From positions 1-16,804 of the forward strand of contig SOJY01000068.1 of NCBI GenBank assembly GCA_004376385.1: a DNA stretch of 16,804 nt. Direction: 5' to 3'. The stretch is from Candidatus Bathyarchaeum sp. GTDB lineage: Archaea > Thermoproteota > Bathyarchaeia > Bathyarchaeales > Bathyarchaeaceae. Every line of letters begins with the position of its first letter. The first letter of the stretch is position 1. Positions 5,570 through 13,884 of this stretch are shown here, piece after piece. The notes under the pieces were generated by a model that was not told the origin of the DNA, did no database searches, and saw only the letters and a list, made by a program, of their open reading frames with translations. Position numbers and translations under genes: made by a program.

Positions 5570-6109
5570 GTGGGTCTAGCTGGAATGCCCGGAGCTGGTA
5601 AGGGTGTCTTTCGAAGAACCGTTCAGAGAATAGGCTATCCTGTCGTGACAATGGGAGACGAGGTAAGAGAAGAGGTCAAAAGAAGAAACCTCAAGCCAAC
5701 GCCCGAAAACTTGGGCAAAACCATGCTCAATCTTAGAGAGTTGGAGGGACCAGCAGCCATAGCCAAACGATGCATCCCAAAACTGAAGAACGCAACTGGA
5801 AAGATAGTTTTTATCGACGGCATCCGAAGCCTCGTTGAGGTAGACGAATTCAAGAAACACTTTCCAAGCTTCATTCTAATAGCCATCCACACAGCTCCAA
5901 AAACGAGGTATCAACGTCTGTTTCGAAGGAGACGAAGCGACGACCCCACGGACTGGGAAACCTTCATGGAAAGGGACATGCGGGAACTCGGAATCGGCAT
6001 GGGCGCAGTAATTTCCATCGCCGACCAAGTGATCGTGAACAAGGGAACCCTACCCCAGTTGAGACAGAAAATCATGCAGGTCTTGAAGGAGGTGCTGGGG
6101 AATGAATAA
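5570..6109 (+). CDS. UPF0200 family P-loop nucleotide kinase-like protein
   Basis: Archaeal protein of the P-loop NMP/dephospho-CoA kinase fold; its substrate is not known to me. The translation shows Walker A GMPGAGKG at residues 5-12, with Gly in place of the usual Ser/Thr after the Lys. It then shows VTMGDEVREE, LRELEGPAAIAKRCIPKL and IDGIRSLVEVDEF, all family hallmarks, and a C-terminal ADQVIVNKG. The GTG at 5570 cuts into the first beta strand, since relatives have four or five residues before the glycine loop. In frame upstream there is no ATG, GTG or TTG before TAG, but ATA at 5552 lies six bases after GGGAGAGAGGGA and would give a family-like N-terminus. The last 8 bases overlap the UPF0201 gene, so the two are translationally coupled. 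Confidence 0.88.
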   Translation: MGLAGMPGAGKGVFRRTVQRIGYPVVTMGDEVREEVKRRNLKPTPENLGKTMLNLRELEGPAAIAKRCIPKLKNATGKIVFIDGIRSLVEVDEFKKHFPSFILIAIHTAPKTRYQRLFRRRRSDDPTDWETFMERDMRELGIGMGAVISIADQVIVNKGTLPQLRQKIMQVLKEVLGNE

Positions 6110-6539
6110 AATAGTGGTTCACGTGGAAGTGGACGTCAATCCCACCGAAGACTTGGAAAAAGTCAAACAGGCAGTGGAGAACATCTTTGGAGCCATAACG
6201 TTTAAAGTTAAATCCAGAAAGTGGGGACAATTACTTATAGCAGAGACCCAAGGAACTGAAGCTCTCACCAAACTATCCAATCTGCTTAACCGCGAACTGA
6301 TTCGTGCGGCTGCCCGAAAAGTATTCCGCAGCGGAATGGACGAAAAATCAGTGACGTTTTATCTGAACAAGCAGGTCGCCTACGCAGGACACATATCCTT
6401 CTCCCAACAAACAGCAGAATCCCCTCTAGGACCAATCAAAGTACAAATCCGATGCGACAACCCACGAAAACTAATCGGCTGGCTCGCTCCAAGACCAACA
6501 AAAACAACACGAAGAAAACCGCATTCACGCTCAAGATAG
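6102..6539 (+). CDS. UPF0201 family RNA-binding protein (COG1325-like)
   Basis: A 145-residue archaeal protein of the family annotated as a predicted exosome-associated RNA-binding protein. It starts with a beta strand IVVHVEVDVNPTED, followed by KVKQAVENIFG and the LLIAETQG strand, then a helical region with RAAARKVFRSGM. The second half, VTFYLNKQVAYAGHISF then ESPLGPIKVQI, matches the typical C-terminal fold. The tail is very basic (TKTTRRKPHSRSR), fitting nucleic-acid contact. The ATG overlaps the end of the UPF0200 gene by 8 bases; this UPF0200-UPF0201 neighbourhood is familiar in archaea. The biochemical role is not established. Confidence 0.85.
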   Translation: MNKIVVHVEVDVNPTEDLEKVKQAVENIFGAITFKVKSRKWGQLLIAETQGTEALTKLSNLLNRELIRAAARKVFRSGMDEKSVTFYLNKQVAYAGHISFSQQTAESPLGPIKVQIRCDNPRKLIGWLAPRPTKTTRRKPHSRSR

Positions 6540-6558
6540 AACATTTAGTGTGGTCAGA

Positions 6559-7341
6559 ATGGTTAAACCAGAAATCGGTTTATCAATGCTCTACTGCCTC
6601 AGCGAGCCCTTTCCATCTCTTCTGAAACGCCTACGCGAAGTTAACGTGAAACATATAGAACTACCAGACGAAGGATTACACGCCCTGAACAAGAGAAGAG
6701 TAAAAAACCTAAACGAAATAGCTGAAACACGTAATCTGGACTTTGTGGTACATGCTCCTTGGGCAGGAATAAACATCGCCGCTCCCAGCCCAGTTTTGCG
6801 TCGCACAACCTTGAAGCGACTAGAAAAATCGATTGTTTACGCGGGGCAGTTAGGTTGTCGTTTGTGGCTGCTTCATCCCGGCTCCAGAACCGGTCTCAGT
6901 CACATTTATCCAGGAAAAGATTGGCAGCAGAATCTGGAGTCTGTCCGCACCTTATTGGGGGTCGCCAGAAGAGAAGGTGTTAATGTCGCCATCGAGAACA
7001 CTCCTGAACCTTTTCCTTCACTCATGAAGAGTGTAGACGACTTTCACAGGTTCTACGACGACCTCGACGACGACATAGGAATCGTGCTAGACGTAGCACA
7101 CGCCAACCTGAACAATCAAATCCAAGATTTCCTAAAGCAGTTCTCCAAAAAATTTGTTCATATGCATGTAAGCGACAACGATGGAGCCAACGACCTGCAT
7201 CTGGGAATCGGATACGGAAACATAGAATGGAAAAACGTAGCTAAAATGGTTAAAGATGCAGATTACGGCAACCTAATCATGATTGAATCAACAGACCACA
7301 TAGAAGAAAGCATACATTTTCTCCGAGAACTCTTCGTTTAA
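6559..7341 (+). CDS. Sugar phosphate isomerase/epimerase-like TIM-barrel protein (AP endonuclease 2 superfamily)
   Basis: About 260 residues with the xylose-isomerase-like TIM-barrel pattern of metal-binding residues at strand ends: VVHAPW, LLHPGS, VAIENTPEP, VLDVAHAN, VHMHVSDNDG and MIESTD. These His, Glu and Asp residues normally hold one to three divalent metals. The superfamily contains sugar isomerases, inosose dehydratases and endonuclease IV; nothing in the sequence fixes the substrate. ATG at 6559 is chosen; GTG at 6550 adds three residues and is equally possible. It follows UPF0201 by about 20 bases and is likely cotranscribed. Its stop TAA overlaps the stop of the convergent RNase Z gene by three to four bases. 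Confidence 0.85.
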   Translation: MVKPEIGLSMLYCLSEPFPSLLKRLREVNVKHIELPDEGLHALNKRRVKNLNEIAETRNLDFVVHAPWAGINIAAPSPVLRRTTLKRLEKSIVYAGQLGCRLWLLHPGSRTGLSHIYPGKDWQQNLESVRTLLGVARREGVNVAIENTPEPFPSLMKSVDDFHRFYDDLDDDIGIVLDVAHANLNNQIQDFLKQFSKKFVHMHVSDNDGANDLHLGIGYGNIEWKNVAKMVKDADYGNLIMIESTDHIEESIHFLRELFV

Positions 7342-8279
7342 TCGTCTGAAAGAGGCAACTCTAACCGGAGAAAGTCTTCCGCCAACTCTGTGTTAACAAA
7401 AATCTTCTTTGCCTGCTCCAGCAACACGTTTGCATCTTTGTATCTTGCGCTGATATGAGTCAAAACCAGCCGCTTCACCCCCGCCTCTTTAGCCGTTTCC
7501 GCCGCCATGCTTGGAGTTGAGTGCCCGTCCTCAATTGCTCTTTCCTTTAATTCATCTTCGAAGGTGGCTTCGTGAATCAACATATCAGCGTTCTCAGCTA
7601 ACTTCACAAGATTTTCTGAGGGTCCAGTGTCTCCGGTGTACACAATTTTCCTTCCAGGACGGGGATGCCCCAAAACCATCTCAGGCTCCACGATTCTGCC
7701 GTCTGGAAGCTTAACTGACGAGCCGCCTTGAAGCTTTGACCATAACGGTCCTTCAGCAACTCCTAACTCTTTGGCTTTTTCTATGTGGAACCTTCCCGGC
7801 CGCAGCTTCTCTGACAAAGCATAAGCTAAGCTGGGATTCATGTGATTGGACTGGATGGCGTAAACTTCGTATTCTTTTTCTTCGCAAACCAGACCCGCCT
7901 CTATTTCAGAGACTTGGACAGGAAATGTGAGAGAGAAACGAACAGTTTGGCTTATCGCCTCTACAAACTCTTTGATTCCCTGTGGTCCGTAAATCTCCAG
8001 TTTTTTGTCTCTACCCAGCAGGGACATGGTCTGAAGAAGCCCGGGCAACCCCAGAACATGGTCGCCGTGCATGTGAGTGACGAAAACCTTTGTTTTTCGA
8101 TTAAAGCCCACTCCTGCCTGAATCATCTGCCGTTGGGTGCCCTCTCCGCAGTCAAACAGTAACAACTCATTTTTTCTTTGAATTGCAATAGCTGACAATC
8201 CTCTCTGGGGCGTTGGGATGCTTCCACCGGTTCCCAGAAATGTTACCTGCAAATCTGTCAGCTCGCTGCTCCCTCCCAT
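7338..8279 (-). CDS. rnz: Ribonuclease Z (tRNase Z, tRNA 3' endonuclease)
   Basis: Zn-dependent metallo-beta-lactamase-fold nuclease that cuts the 3' trailer of tRNA precursors. From the ATG at 8279 it is 313 residues, close to the family norm of about 305. It begins VTFLGTGGSIPTPQRG and has the metal motif THMHGDH (His69, His71, Asp73, His74 in this numbering). It then shows the glycine/proline-rich exosite region after LRPGRF, the GDTGPSENL strand, HEATFED, GHSTPSMAA and the last metal histidine in VLTHISARY. A frame-open extension to ATG 8348 would overlap the methyltransferase gene and adds 23 basic, non-family residues, so it is not preferred. No clear ribosome binding site lies before 8279. 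Confidence 0.95.
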   Translation of the reverse strand: MGGSSELTDLQVTFLGTGGSIPTPQRGLSAIAIQRKNELLLFDCGEGTQRQMIQAGVGFNRKTKVFVTHMHGDHVLGLPGLLQTMSLLGRDKKLEIYGPQGIKEFVEAISQTVRFSLTFPVQVSEIEAGLVCEEKEYEVYAIQSNHMNPSLAYALSEKLRPGRFHIEKAKELGVAEGPLWSKLQGGSSVKLPDGRIVEPEMVLGHPRPGRKIVYTGDTGPSENLVKLAENADMLIHEATFEDELKERAIEDGHSTPSMAAETAKEAGVKRLVLTHISARYKDANVLLEQAKKIFVNTELAEDFLRLELPLSDD

Positions 8280-8328
8280 AAATGTATGTTCTGTTTGGTT
8301 TATTTGGTTACGCCTTTTGTGTCTACAG

Positions 8329-9363
8329 TCAAGTTTTCTCGAAGACAACTATTTCTCTTGTTAAGCTTCTGTGCACATAAACAAAATGCGACTCTAAGTG
8401 CTTGAAGCCCGCCCCTTCTCCCGCATCGCCTATTGTTATGGTTTTGGGGGATGCCATACAGATTTTGGCACCTCTAGGAAGTTTGTCCCCAACTGCAGAC
8501 AGAAAGTCCTCAACGATACGTCTGGTGTTCGTCCCTAACGTGCTTGCTGATCTGCCATAAGGCGGGTCTGTCGCAATACAATCCACTTTAGTTACTGGAG
8601 GATAACGGGCATCCGCTATTACCAATCCTTCCAGCTCTATCCCGTAATGCTTCAAGTTTTTTAGTCCTCCCCGTAGCATGTGCGGTTTCGCATCGAAGCC
8701 AACAACGCGGCACCCTATCAGCCCAGCCTCCACAAGCATTCCTCCGGTTCCACAGAACGGATCCAACACCAGATCGCCCCTTTTCGGCTGAGCCAAATTC
8801 ACCATAACTCTGGCTAGTTTCGCTTGCATGGCTGTAGGATGAAAAAAGGGTCTTCGTCGTGGTCTTCTTTCGGAGAAGGGCTTTGGGATTATCTCGGCTG
8901 TCTTTAATCCGAAAATGAAACGGTTATCTGTCAGGACCCCGAAAAACGTTTTCTGTGGATTCGACAAGTTAACTTTCGCATTCTTAACCTTTTTTAGTAT
9001 CTGTTCTCCGAGTTTGCGTTCCAGATCGACACGAACAAGCTCAGGAGTGATGCCTTTCACTCTTCTAATTCTAACAGCAAAACTCTCATCGCCAATAAAC
9101 TCGTCCAGAGCCTCAGAGCGTATGTTACTCAAAATTTCGGGGAGGTTAGCTTCACAGTTAAAGATTTCTTGGCAGCAAACACGGGTCAGGGCAGACCTAA
9201 CCTTGATTGGCTCTACGCTTTTGGCGTCTGCTTCAAGGCGCAGAACTTGGGTCAGCTTCTCCACGATTCGGTACTCAATGCCCTCTGCCTTTAGGATAGC
9301 TTGTACTTCTGAGACTGGAAGGGTTTGATGTTCGCCTGAAATCAGAAAGAAAAGTTTTGCCAC
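8329..9363 (-). CDS. trmG10: tRNA (guanine10-N2)-dimethyltransferase (archaeal Trm-G10/Trm11 type)
   Basis: Methylates N2 of G10 in tRNA using S-adenosylmethionine. The 344 residues contain an N-terminal ferredoxin-like and THUMP RNA-binding half (about 1-160), the linker RRPRRRPFFHPTAM that precedes the catalytic domain, then motif I LDPFCGTGGM (200-209) for cofactor binding and motif IV DPPYG (266-270) for the amino target. It lies 11 bases downstream of prs in the same direction and 49 bases upstream of rnz, so tRNA modification and 3' processing are linked in one transcript. Length and motif order are normal. Confidence 0.94.
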   Translation of the reverse strand: MAKLFFLISGEHQTLPVSEVQAILKAEGIEYRIVEKLTQVLRLEADAKSVEPIKVRSALTRVCCQEIFNCEANLPEILSNIRSEALDEFIGDESFAVRIRRVKGITPELVRVDLERKLGEQILKKVKNAKVNLSNPQKTFFGVLTDNRFIFGLKTAEIIPKPFSERRPRRRPFFHPTAMQAKLARVMVNLAQPKRGDLVLDPFCGTGGMLVEAGLIGCRVVGFDAKPHMLRGGLKNLKHYGIELEGLVIADARYPPVTKVDCIATDPPYGRSASTLGTNTRRIVEDFLSAVGDKLPRGAKICMASPKTITIGDAGEGAGFKHLESHFVYVHRSLTREIVVFEKT

Positions 9364-9374
9364 GTACTTGGCAC

Positions 9375-10247
9375 CTATCTGGCTAATGCCTTCGTAATCA
9401 ATGGGGCAAGCGAGACTGTTCTCACGGAACTGGTGATGCTGTCTGTGCTAACTATCTCCTCAGCGCCGCTCTTCATGATCTTTGTTTTTGCTTCGCCTAT
9501 AAGCAACGGATGCACACAGGCAGCGTAGACTCTTCGTGCCCCTTGACTCTTCAGCATCTTTATTGCCCTAGCTATTGTTCCGCCAGTGCTGATTATATCA
9601 TCGAAGACAATAACGTCCCTTCCCTGTACGTTGAGGCTCTTCTTCTCCACCTGAATCTCGCCCGTATAGCGGTCACGTTCCTTCCGTAGCCAACCGCATC
9701 CTCCCCCAAGAACCCGATCAGCCTCCTCAGCTAACCCGATTGCGCCCTTATCTGGAGACAACGAAAAAGCCCCATCTAATCCCCGACCCTTGAAATGCTC
9801 CGCCAACAAAGTTATTGCAGAAAGATTCTTTGTTGGAACTGAGAACCTCTTTAACGTGTTTTCTGCGTGGATATTCACGGTTATGAACTGGTCAACTCCA
9901 CACGCTTCGATGAGCTTAACGAGAGTTTCGGCGCTAACCGCCTCACCCGACAAAAACCGCTTATCCTGCCTCGCAAAAGCCAAGTACGGAACCACAGCAG
10001 TTACTTTCTTTGCCCCCAACTCCTTAGCTGTGTCCAGCATCAACAGAAGCTGCATTATATTCGTGTCCTGTGGAGGTCCAGTAGTCTGAACCACAACTAA
10101 TTCCTTGCCAGTTACGTCACCTTCGAAGCGGAGACAATACTCTCCGTCAGGAAAGTTTTTGAGATTAACTGGAACGATTTGTGCATTCAAGTTTTCAGCT
10201 ATTTTCTTACCTAAGCTCTGGGAGGCTGGACCTGGAACAACTATCAT
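9375..10247 (-). CDS. prs: Ribose-phosphate pyrophosphokinase (PRPP synthetase)
   Basis: Transfers pyrophosphate from ATP to ribose-5-phosphate, supplying PRPP for nucleotides, His and Trp. At 290 residues it is the short archaeal type. Motifs: FPDGE (32-36), the ATP-binding RQDKRF (93-98), VNIHAEN (124-130), where bacterial and human enzymes have DLHxxQ, and the PRPP loop DVIVFDDIISTGGT (211-224). Its ATG overlaps the TGA of the HMG-CoA reductase gene in an ATGA arrangement (10244-10247), so translation is coupled. Pairing with an isoprenoid gene fits archaea, where ribose-phosphate and isoprenoid precursors feed cell growth, but no direct metabolic link is claimed. Confidence 0.95.
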   Translation of the reverse strand: MIVVPGPASQSLGKKIAENLNAQIVPVNLKNFPDGEYCLRFEGDVTGKELVVVQTTGPPQDTNIMQLLLMLDTAKELGAKKVTAVVPYLAFARQDKRFLSGEAVSAETLVKLIEACGVDQFITVNIHAENTLKRFSVPTKNLSAITLLAEHFKGRGLDGAFSLSPDKGAIGLAEEADRVLGGGCGWLRKERDRYTGEIQVEKKSLNVQGRDVIVFDDIISTGGTIARAIKMLKSQGARRVYAACVHPLLIGEAKTKIMKSGAEEIVSTDSITSSVRTVSLAPLITKALAR

Positions 10248-11521
10248 ATTTTTTCCTTCTTCTTGTATTCTTCCAGCAGTTCTTTTGCCCTGTCCATCCG
10301 CACCTTCCGCTCCTCAACCATCCGCTCAACAATTATGTCGATCAGATGTCCTGAGGCTCCGGCTGTAATCGCCACGTTTCGGGCGTGCAGAGACATGTGC
10401 CCCCTCTGAATACCCTCATGCGCCAAGGCACGCAGGGCACCGAGGTTCTGAGCCAAACCAACAGCAGCCATAACTTCTCCAAGTTCGTTGGCTGTTTTTA
10501 CGCCCAAAATCTTCAACGTAACCTTAGCGGTTGGATGCACCTTTGTTGCTCCGCCAATAAGACCCACCGCCATCGGCAATTCAATCGAGCCTACTAGGTC
10601 GCCGTCACTGTTTTTCTCCCAATACGACAGGGTGCCATAGTGCCCATTTCTTGATGCGTAGGCGTGGGCTCCAGCCTCTATGGCGCGATGATCATTTCCT
10701 GTGGCTATGACGACACCGATTATGCCGTTTAGTATGCCCTTGTTGTGTGTTGCCGCTCGGTAGGGGTCTGCAGCAGCAAAATTGTAAGCCTCTACTATGC
10801 CATCAACAACCTCTTCGCCGCCCACAGCCTCTTTCGCTATAACCGCCCATGCTCTTGCCAAACGTTTCACAGCAAGGTTCGAAATTATCCGCAGGTACAC
10901 TCTGCCTCCCGTTATTCTCTCTATTATTGGAGCAACTGCCTCAGCCATGGTGTTTACTGCATTGGCGCCCATGGCGTCCCTGCAGTCAACGTGAAGTTCT
11001 GTTATAACCATTGGACCCGTTTTTGCGTCTATTACTTTGACATGTAGGTCTTTGGCGCCTCCTCCAACAGAAACCAGCATAGGGTCCTGATCGTTTGCTT
11101 TCTGTAGAATCTCCTTTTTTGCTGATAGTATCTTCATTTTTGCCGCGAAGGGGTCTTTGATGTCCACTGCTTGTATCTGCCCAATCATGACGGGGTCCGT
11201 GCTGCTGGTGAAGAATCCGCCTTTTTCACGTGCCATTTTTGCGGCGTAGGTAGCTGCTGCAACAACTGAGGGTTCCTCGATTGCCATGGGTATCATGTAC
11301 TCTTTTTTGTTGATGAGAAAGTTCATGGCTATTCCGAGAGGTACTGGAAACGTTCCCACAACATTTTCTATCATGCGATCCGCCAGTTCCATCTCTAAGG
11401 CGCCGGTTGACTGGAGAATCTTTACTTCTTGGTCGGTTAAATCTGCAAAATCTTTAACGTGCTGTATTCTCTCTTCTGGAGTTAACTTGTAGAAACCTGA
11501 AATCTGAGACGTTTTTTTCAT
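10244..11521 (-). CDS. mvaA: Hydroxymethylglutaryl-CoA reductase, class II (bacterial-type)
   Basis: Reduces HMG-CoA to mevalonate, the entry to archaeal ether-lipid isoprenoids. The 425 residues match the Pseudomonas mevalonii class II enzyme along the full length (428 residues there). Conserved pieces: ENVVGTFPVPLGIAMNF, IEEPSVVAAA with catalytic Glu83, DAMGANAVNTMAEAVAP, THNKG with Lys261, GNDHRAIEAGAHAYA with Asp277, and RGHMSLHARN with His375. All four catalytic residues are present. Class I enzymes, usual in most archaea, look different in these regions. The ATG at 11521 is chosen because AGGG lies just upstream and the class II N-terminus fits; the frame runs open to 11566 with an earlier ATG. 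It shares four bases with prs downstream. Confidence 0.95.
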   Translation of the reverse strand: MKKTSQISGFYKLTPEERIQHVKDFADLTDQEVKILQSTGALEMELADRMIENVVGTFPVPLGIAMNFLINKKEYMIPMAIEEPSVVAAATYAAKMAREKGGFFTSSTDPVMIGQIQAVDIKDPFAAKMKILSAKKEILQKANDQDPMLVSVGGGAKDLHVKVIDAKTGPMVITELHVDCRDAMGANAVNTMAEAVAPIIERITGGRVYLRIISNLAVKRLARAWAVIAKEAVGGEEVVDGIVEAYNFAAADPYRAATHNKGILNGIIGVVIATGNDHRAIEAGAHAYASRNGHYGTLSYWEKNSDGDLVGSIELPMAVGLIGGATKVHPTAKVTLKILGVKTANELGEVMAAVGLAQNLGALRALAHEGIQRGHMSLHARNVAITAGASGHLIDIIVERMVEERKVRMDRAKELLEEYKKKEKI

Positions 11522-11600
11522 CGTGATCCCTCTTTGACAACGCAGTTTACTTGAGCGAAATCGCATATGAATTTATCTGAGTCACGAAAATTGATTTTTT

Positions 11601-12509
11601 CTAGACTCTTTCGGTGCAGGATATGTAGTAGACTATGTCTTTCGTGAATTCTCCCCAATTCTCAGCTATCTTTCTGACTTCAGCCTCTGAGAGAAGCTTG
11701 TCGTCAGAGTAGAATCTTGAAAACGTTCTTTTGATGCCCAAGTCGCCTGCGGGAATAGTGGTGTTTCTCTTTAAGCCTGCAGACAGCACCATCTCGGCAG
11801 TCCAAGTTCCTACTCCACGAAACTTTGTTAGTGTCTCCGCCACCTGCTCGTTTGAGAGTAAAATTAAACCCTCCGAATCAAATTCTCCATCCGCCACCTT
11901 TTCGGCTATTCCTTTGATGTATTCTGCTTTTCTCCAGCTTAATCCACACTGCCTTATTTCCTCAAGACTTGCATCATCAAGCTTTTTGGGTGTCGGAAAA
12001 TCATGGTATATTGTGTCTTCTGTTTCTGTATGTTCGCCGAATCTGGTTACTATCTTGTTTGTGATCGAGAAAGCTACGCGTATCGAAATCTGCTGCTGGA
12101 TTATCGATTTGATGATGGTCTCAAAAACCGTGGCTCCGATGCTTCCTGCCTTCAATCCATAAAATCTTCTTTTCAAATCGCTTAAAACAGGGTCTTTGTC
12201 CATGAAAGCGTAGAGGGCAGTCAAGTCTTGGCTGAATGAAAACATCCAATCCAGCTTCTTTGTTAACTCCTTTTTTTCCTGTTCACTGACTGTCTGGAAG
12301 TATTTTACTTCGATTTTTGGCTCTTCAACAGTGCCTATGAACCGTAATGCAACAGGAATCAGCTTGCCAGAAACTAACCGCACGGCACGTCTCCACACGC
12401 CATCCTCATAAACCTCTGGCATCGGCTTATCATACCCGAAGACGCGGCAGTTCAGGTCAAAGTCGTATGGAGGCTTGACGTAGATGTGGAAAATTTTGGG
12501 TAACAGCAT
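11601..12509 (-). CDS. alkA: DNA-3-methyladenine glycosylase II (AlkA-type HhH-GPD glycosylase)
   Basis: Removes alkylated purines from DNA in base excision repair. The 302 residues show an N-terminal AlkA-like beta domain (about 1-110), then the helical core with SIIQQQISIRVA (about 135-146), the helix-hairpin-helix LTKFRGVGTWTAEMVL (about 227-242) and the catalytic Asp in IPAGDLGIKR (Asp256). Iron-sulfur cysteines typical of MutY/Nth are absent, as expected for AlkA. ATG at 12509 is preferred: GAGAGGG lies four to ten bases upstream. An in-frame ATG at 12536 would add nine residues. It heads the minus-strand row but is separated from HMG-CoA reductase by about 80 bases, which may hold another promoter. 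Confidence 0.93.
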   Translation of the reverse strand: MLLPKIFHIYVKPPYDFDLNCRVFGYDKPMPEVYEDGVWRRAVRLVSGKLIPVALRFIGTVEEPKIEVKYFQTVSEQEKKELTKKLDWMFSFSQDLTALYAFMDKDPVLSDLKRRFYGLKAGSIGATVFETIIKSIIQQQISIRVAFSITNKIVTRFGEHTETEDTIYHDFPTPKKLDDASLEEIRQCGLSWRKAEYIKGIAEKVADGEFDSEGLILLSNEQVAETLTKFRGVGTWTAEMVLSAGLKRNTTIPAGDLGIKRTFSRFYSDDKLLSEAEVRKIAENWGEFTKDIVYYISCTERV

Positions 12510-12673
12510 GTTTCCCTCTCTTTTTACACTCAGCAAACTGTTGTTTTTCCCTAATAAAACCTAACAAAAAGAGGATTCATATAGACTTACTCGCTACAAT
12601 CTTGGTTCGAAAACTCGATTGCTACAAAACTTTTTCATTATGCCCTCAAAGACACCAGACTTTCAACCAAACT

Positions 12674-12683
12674 TCTATAAATT
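12674..12683 (+). promoter_or_regulatory. TATA box of the radical SAM gene
   Basis: TCTATAAATT lies about 34-43 bases before the ATG at 12717, predicting a leader of about 10 bases. No Shine-Dalgarno is visible, so a nearly leaderless message is likely. Confidence 0.5.
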
Positions 12684-12716
12684 GCTCTTCACCACATTTT
12701 TAATGGACGAAACCTC

Positions 12717-13808
12717 ATGTGGCCAATCTGGAGACCCGACGCAAAAGCCGTTCTTATGAACAAAAAGGCTCGAGCCAGCTTAGCAAGATACTTCGCCGTC
12801 ATGGAAGACGACAAGCCAGCCAAGTTCCTTATCGCCAAAAAACTGTCCACCACCTTCAACAAGAACGATTCACTCACGAAACTGTGGAAGCTCCATGAAC
12901 AGCTCACCGAAGATTTTTGTAGCCTTGAAACGGAGATAGACACCCGACAAAAAAGCCTAGAAGAATTGTATACTCCAGAGAAATCGTTTTTTGACTTAAA
13001 AATCGAGATAGCAAATCGTATCCTCAAGAATTGCTACTTCTGTACCCGTAGATGCGGCTCCAACAGACTTGATGGAGAATTAGGTTACTGCAGATGCGGA
13101 ACTAAAACAGCAGTTTCAACCATCTTCCCGCACACTGGCGAAGAGCCTGAACTAGTTCCCTCTGGGACCATATTCACTTTAGGCTGCACCCTCAGGTGTC
13201 TTCATTGCCAAAACTGGAGTATATCCCAATGGTTCGAATCGGGAGAACTCTACGCACCTCAGCAGTTGGCGAAGGCAATAGAGACTCTTCGTAAAGGCGG
13301 CTGCAGAAACGTCAATCTTGTAGGTGGAGACCCCACATCGTGGCTGGCGCAGTGGCTTGAAACTTTCAAACATGTTAATGTGAACGTGCCCGTGGTTTGG
13401 AACTCCAACTCTTACTACAGCGAAGAAACTGCCAAAATCCTTGCCGGATTCGTGGACGTGTATCTCCTAGACTTCAAGTACGGACCCAAAGAGTGCGCAG
13501 AAAAACTTTCGGACGCTCCAGACTACTGGATAGCTTGCACCAGAAACCACCTGTACGCCAAAAAATATGGAGAACTCATCATCCGAGTATTAGTCTTGCC
13601 CAATCATCTTGAGTGTTGCACAAAACCTATCTTGAACTGGATTGCCGAAAACCTCGGAGACTGGGTTCGCGTAAACCTGATGTTCCAGTATCATCCAGAA
13701 TGGAGAAGCCACGAAATACCTGAACTGCGAAGGAGACTCACGAAAAGGGAGCGGAACCGTGCCATAGAACTGGCGAAAGAGGCGGGATTAACCAATTTTA
13801 TAACATAA
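12717..13808 (+). CDS. Radical SAM protein, PflX-like (COG1313 type), with N-terminal extension
   Basis: The iron-sulfur motif is GCTLRCLHCQN, with Cys157, Cys161 and Cys164 in the CxxxCxxC spacing that binds the cluster used to cleave S-adenosylmethionine. Before it sits a second cysteine cluster (Cys106, 109, 113, 125, 127) in NCYFCTRRCGSNRL and GYCRCG, as in homologues of pyruvate formate-lyase activases. VVWNSNSYYSEET and DVYLLDFKYGP follow. The first about 100 residues (rich in Lys/Glu, helical) exceed what I expect for PflX proteins and have no recognised domain. PflX targets are unknown, and no glycyl-radical enzyme gene is seen nearby. It is divergent from alkA and convergent with the membrane protein gene. 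Confidence 0.87.
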   Translation: MWPIWRPDAKAVLMNKKARASLARYFAVMEDDKPAKFLIAKKLSTTFNKNDSLTKLWKLHEQLTEDFCSLETEIDTRQKSLEELYTPEKSFFDLKIEIANRILKNCYFCTRRCGSNRLDGELGYCRCGTKTAVSTIFPHTGEEPELVPSGTIFTLGCTLRCLHCQNWSISQWFESGELYAPQQLAKAIETLRKGGCRNVNLVGGDPTSWLAQWLETFKHVNVNVPVVWNSNSYYSEETAKILAGFVDVYLLDFKYGPKECAEKLSDAPDYWIACTRNHLYAKKYGELIIRVLVLPNHLECCTKPILNWIAENLGDWVRVNLMFQYHPEWRSHEIPELRRRLTKRERNRAIELAKEAGLTNFIT

Positions 13809-13884
13809 GCGTCAATATGCAAAGCTAAGTTTTTTGTCGTAGACACAGTATCGGGTTCTGGAGTTAACCTTCTGTAAATCTTCG

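Noticed and set aside
8280..8348. Upstream start for RNase Z at ATG 8348
   Set aside because: It would overlap the methyltransferase gene by 20 bases and add 23 residues not seen in the family; the ATG at 8279 gives normal length.
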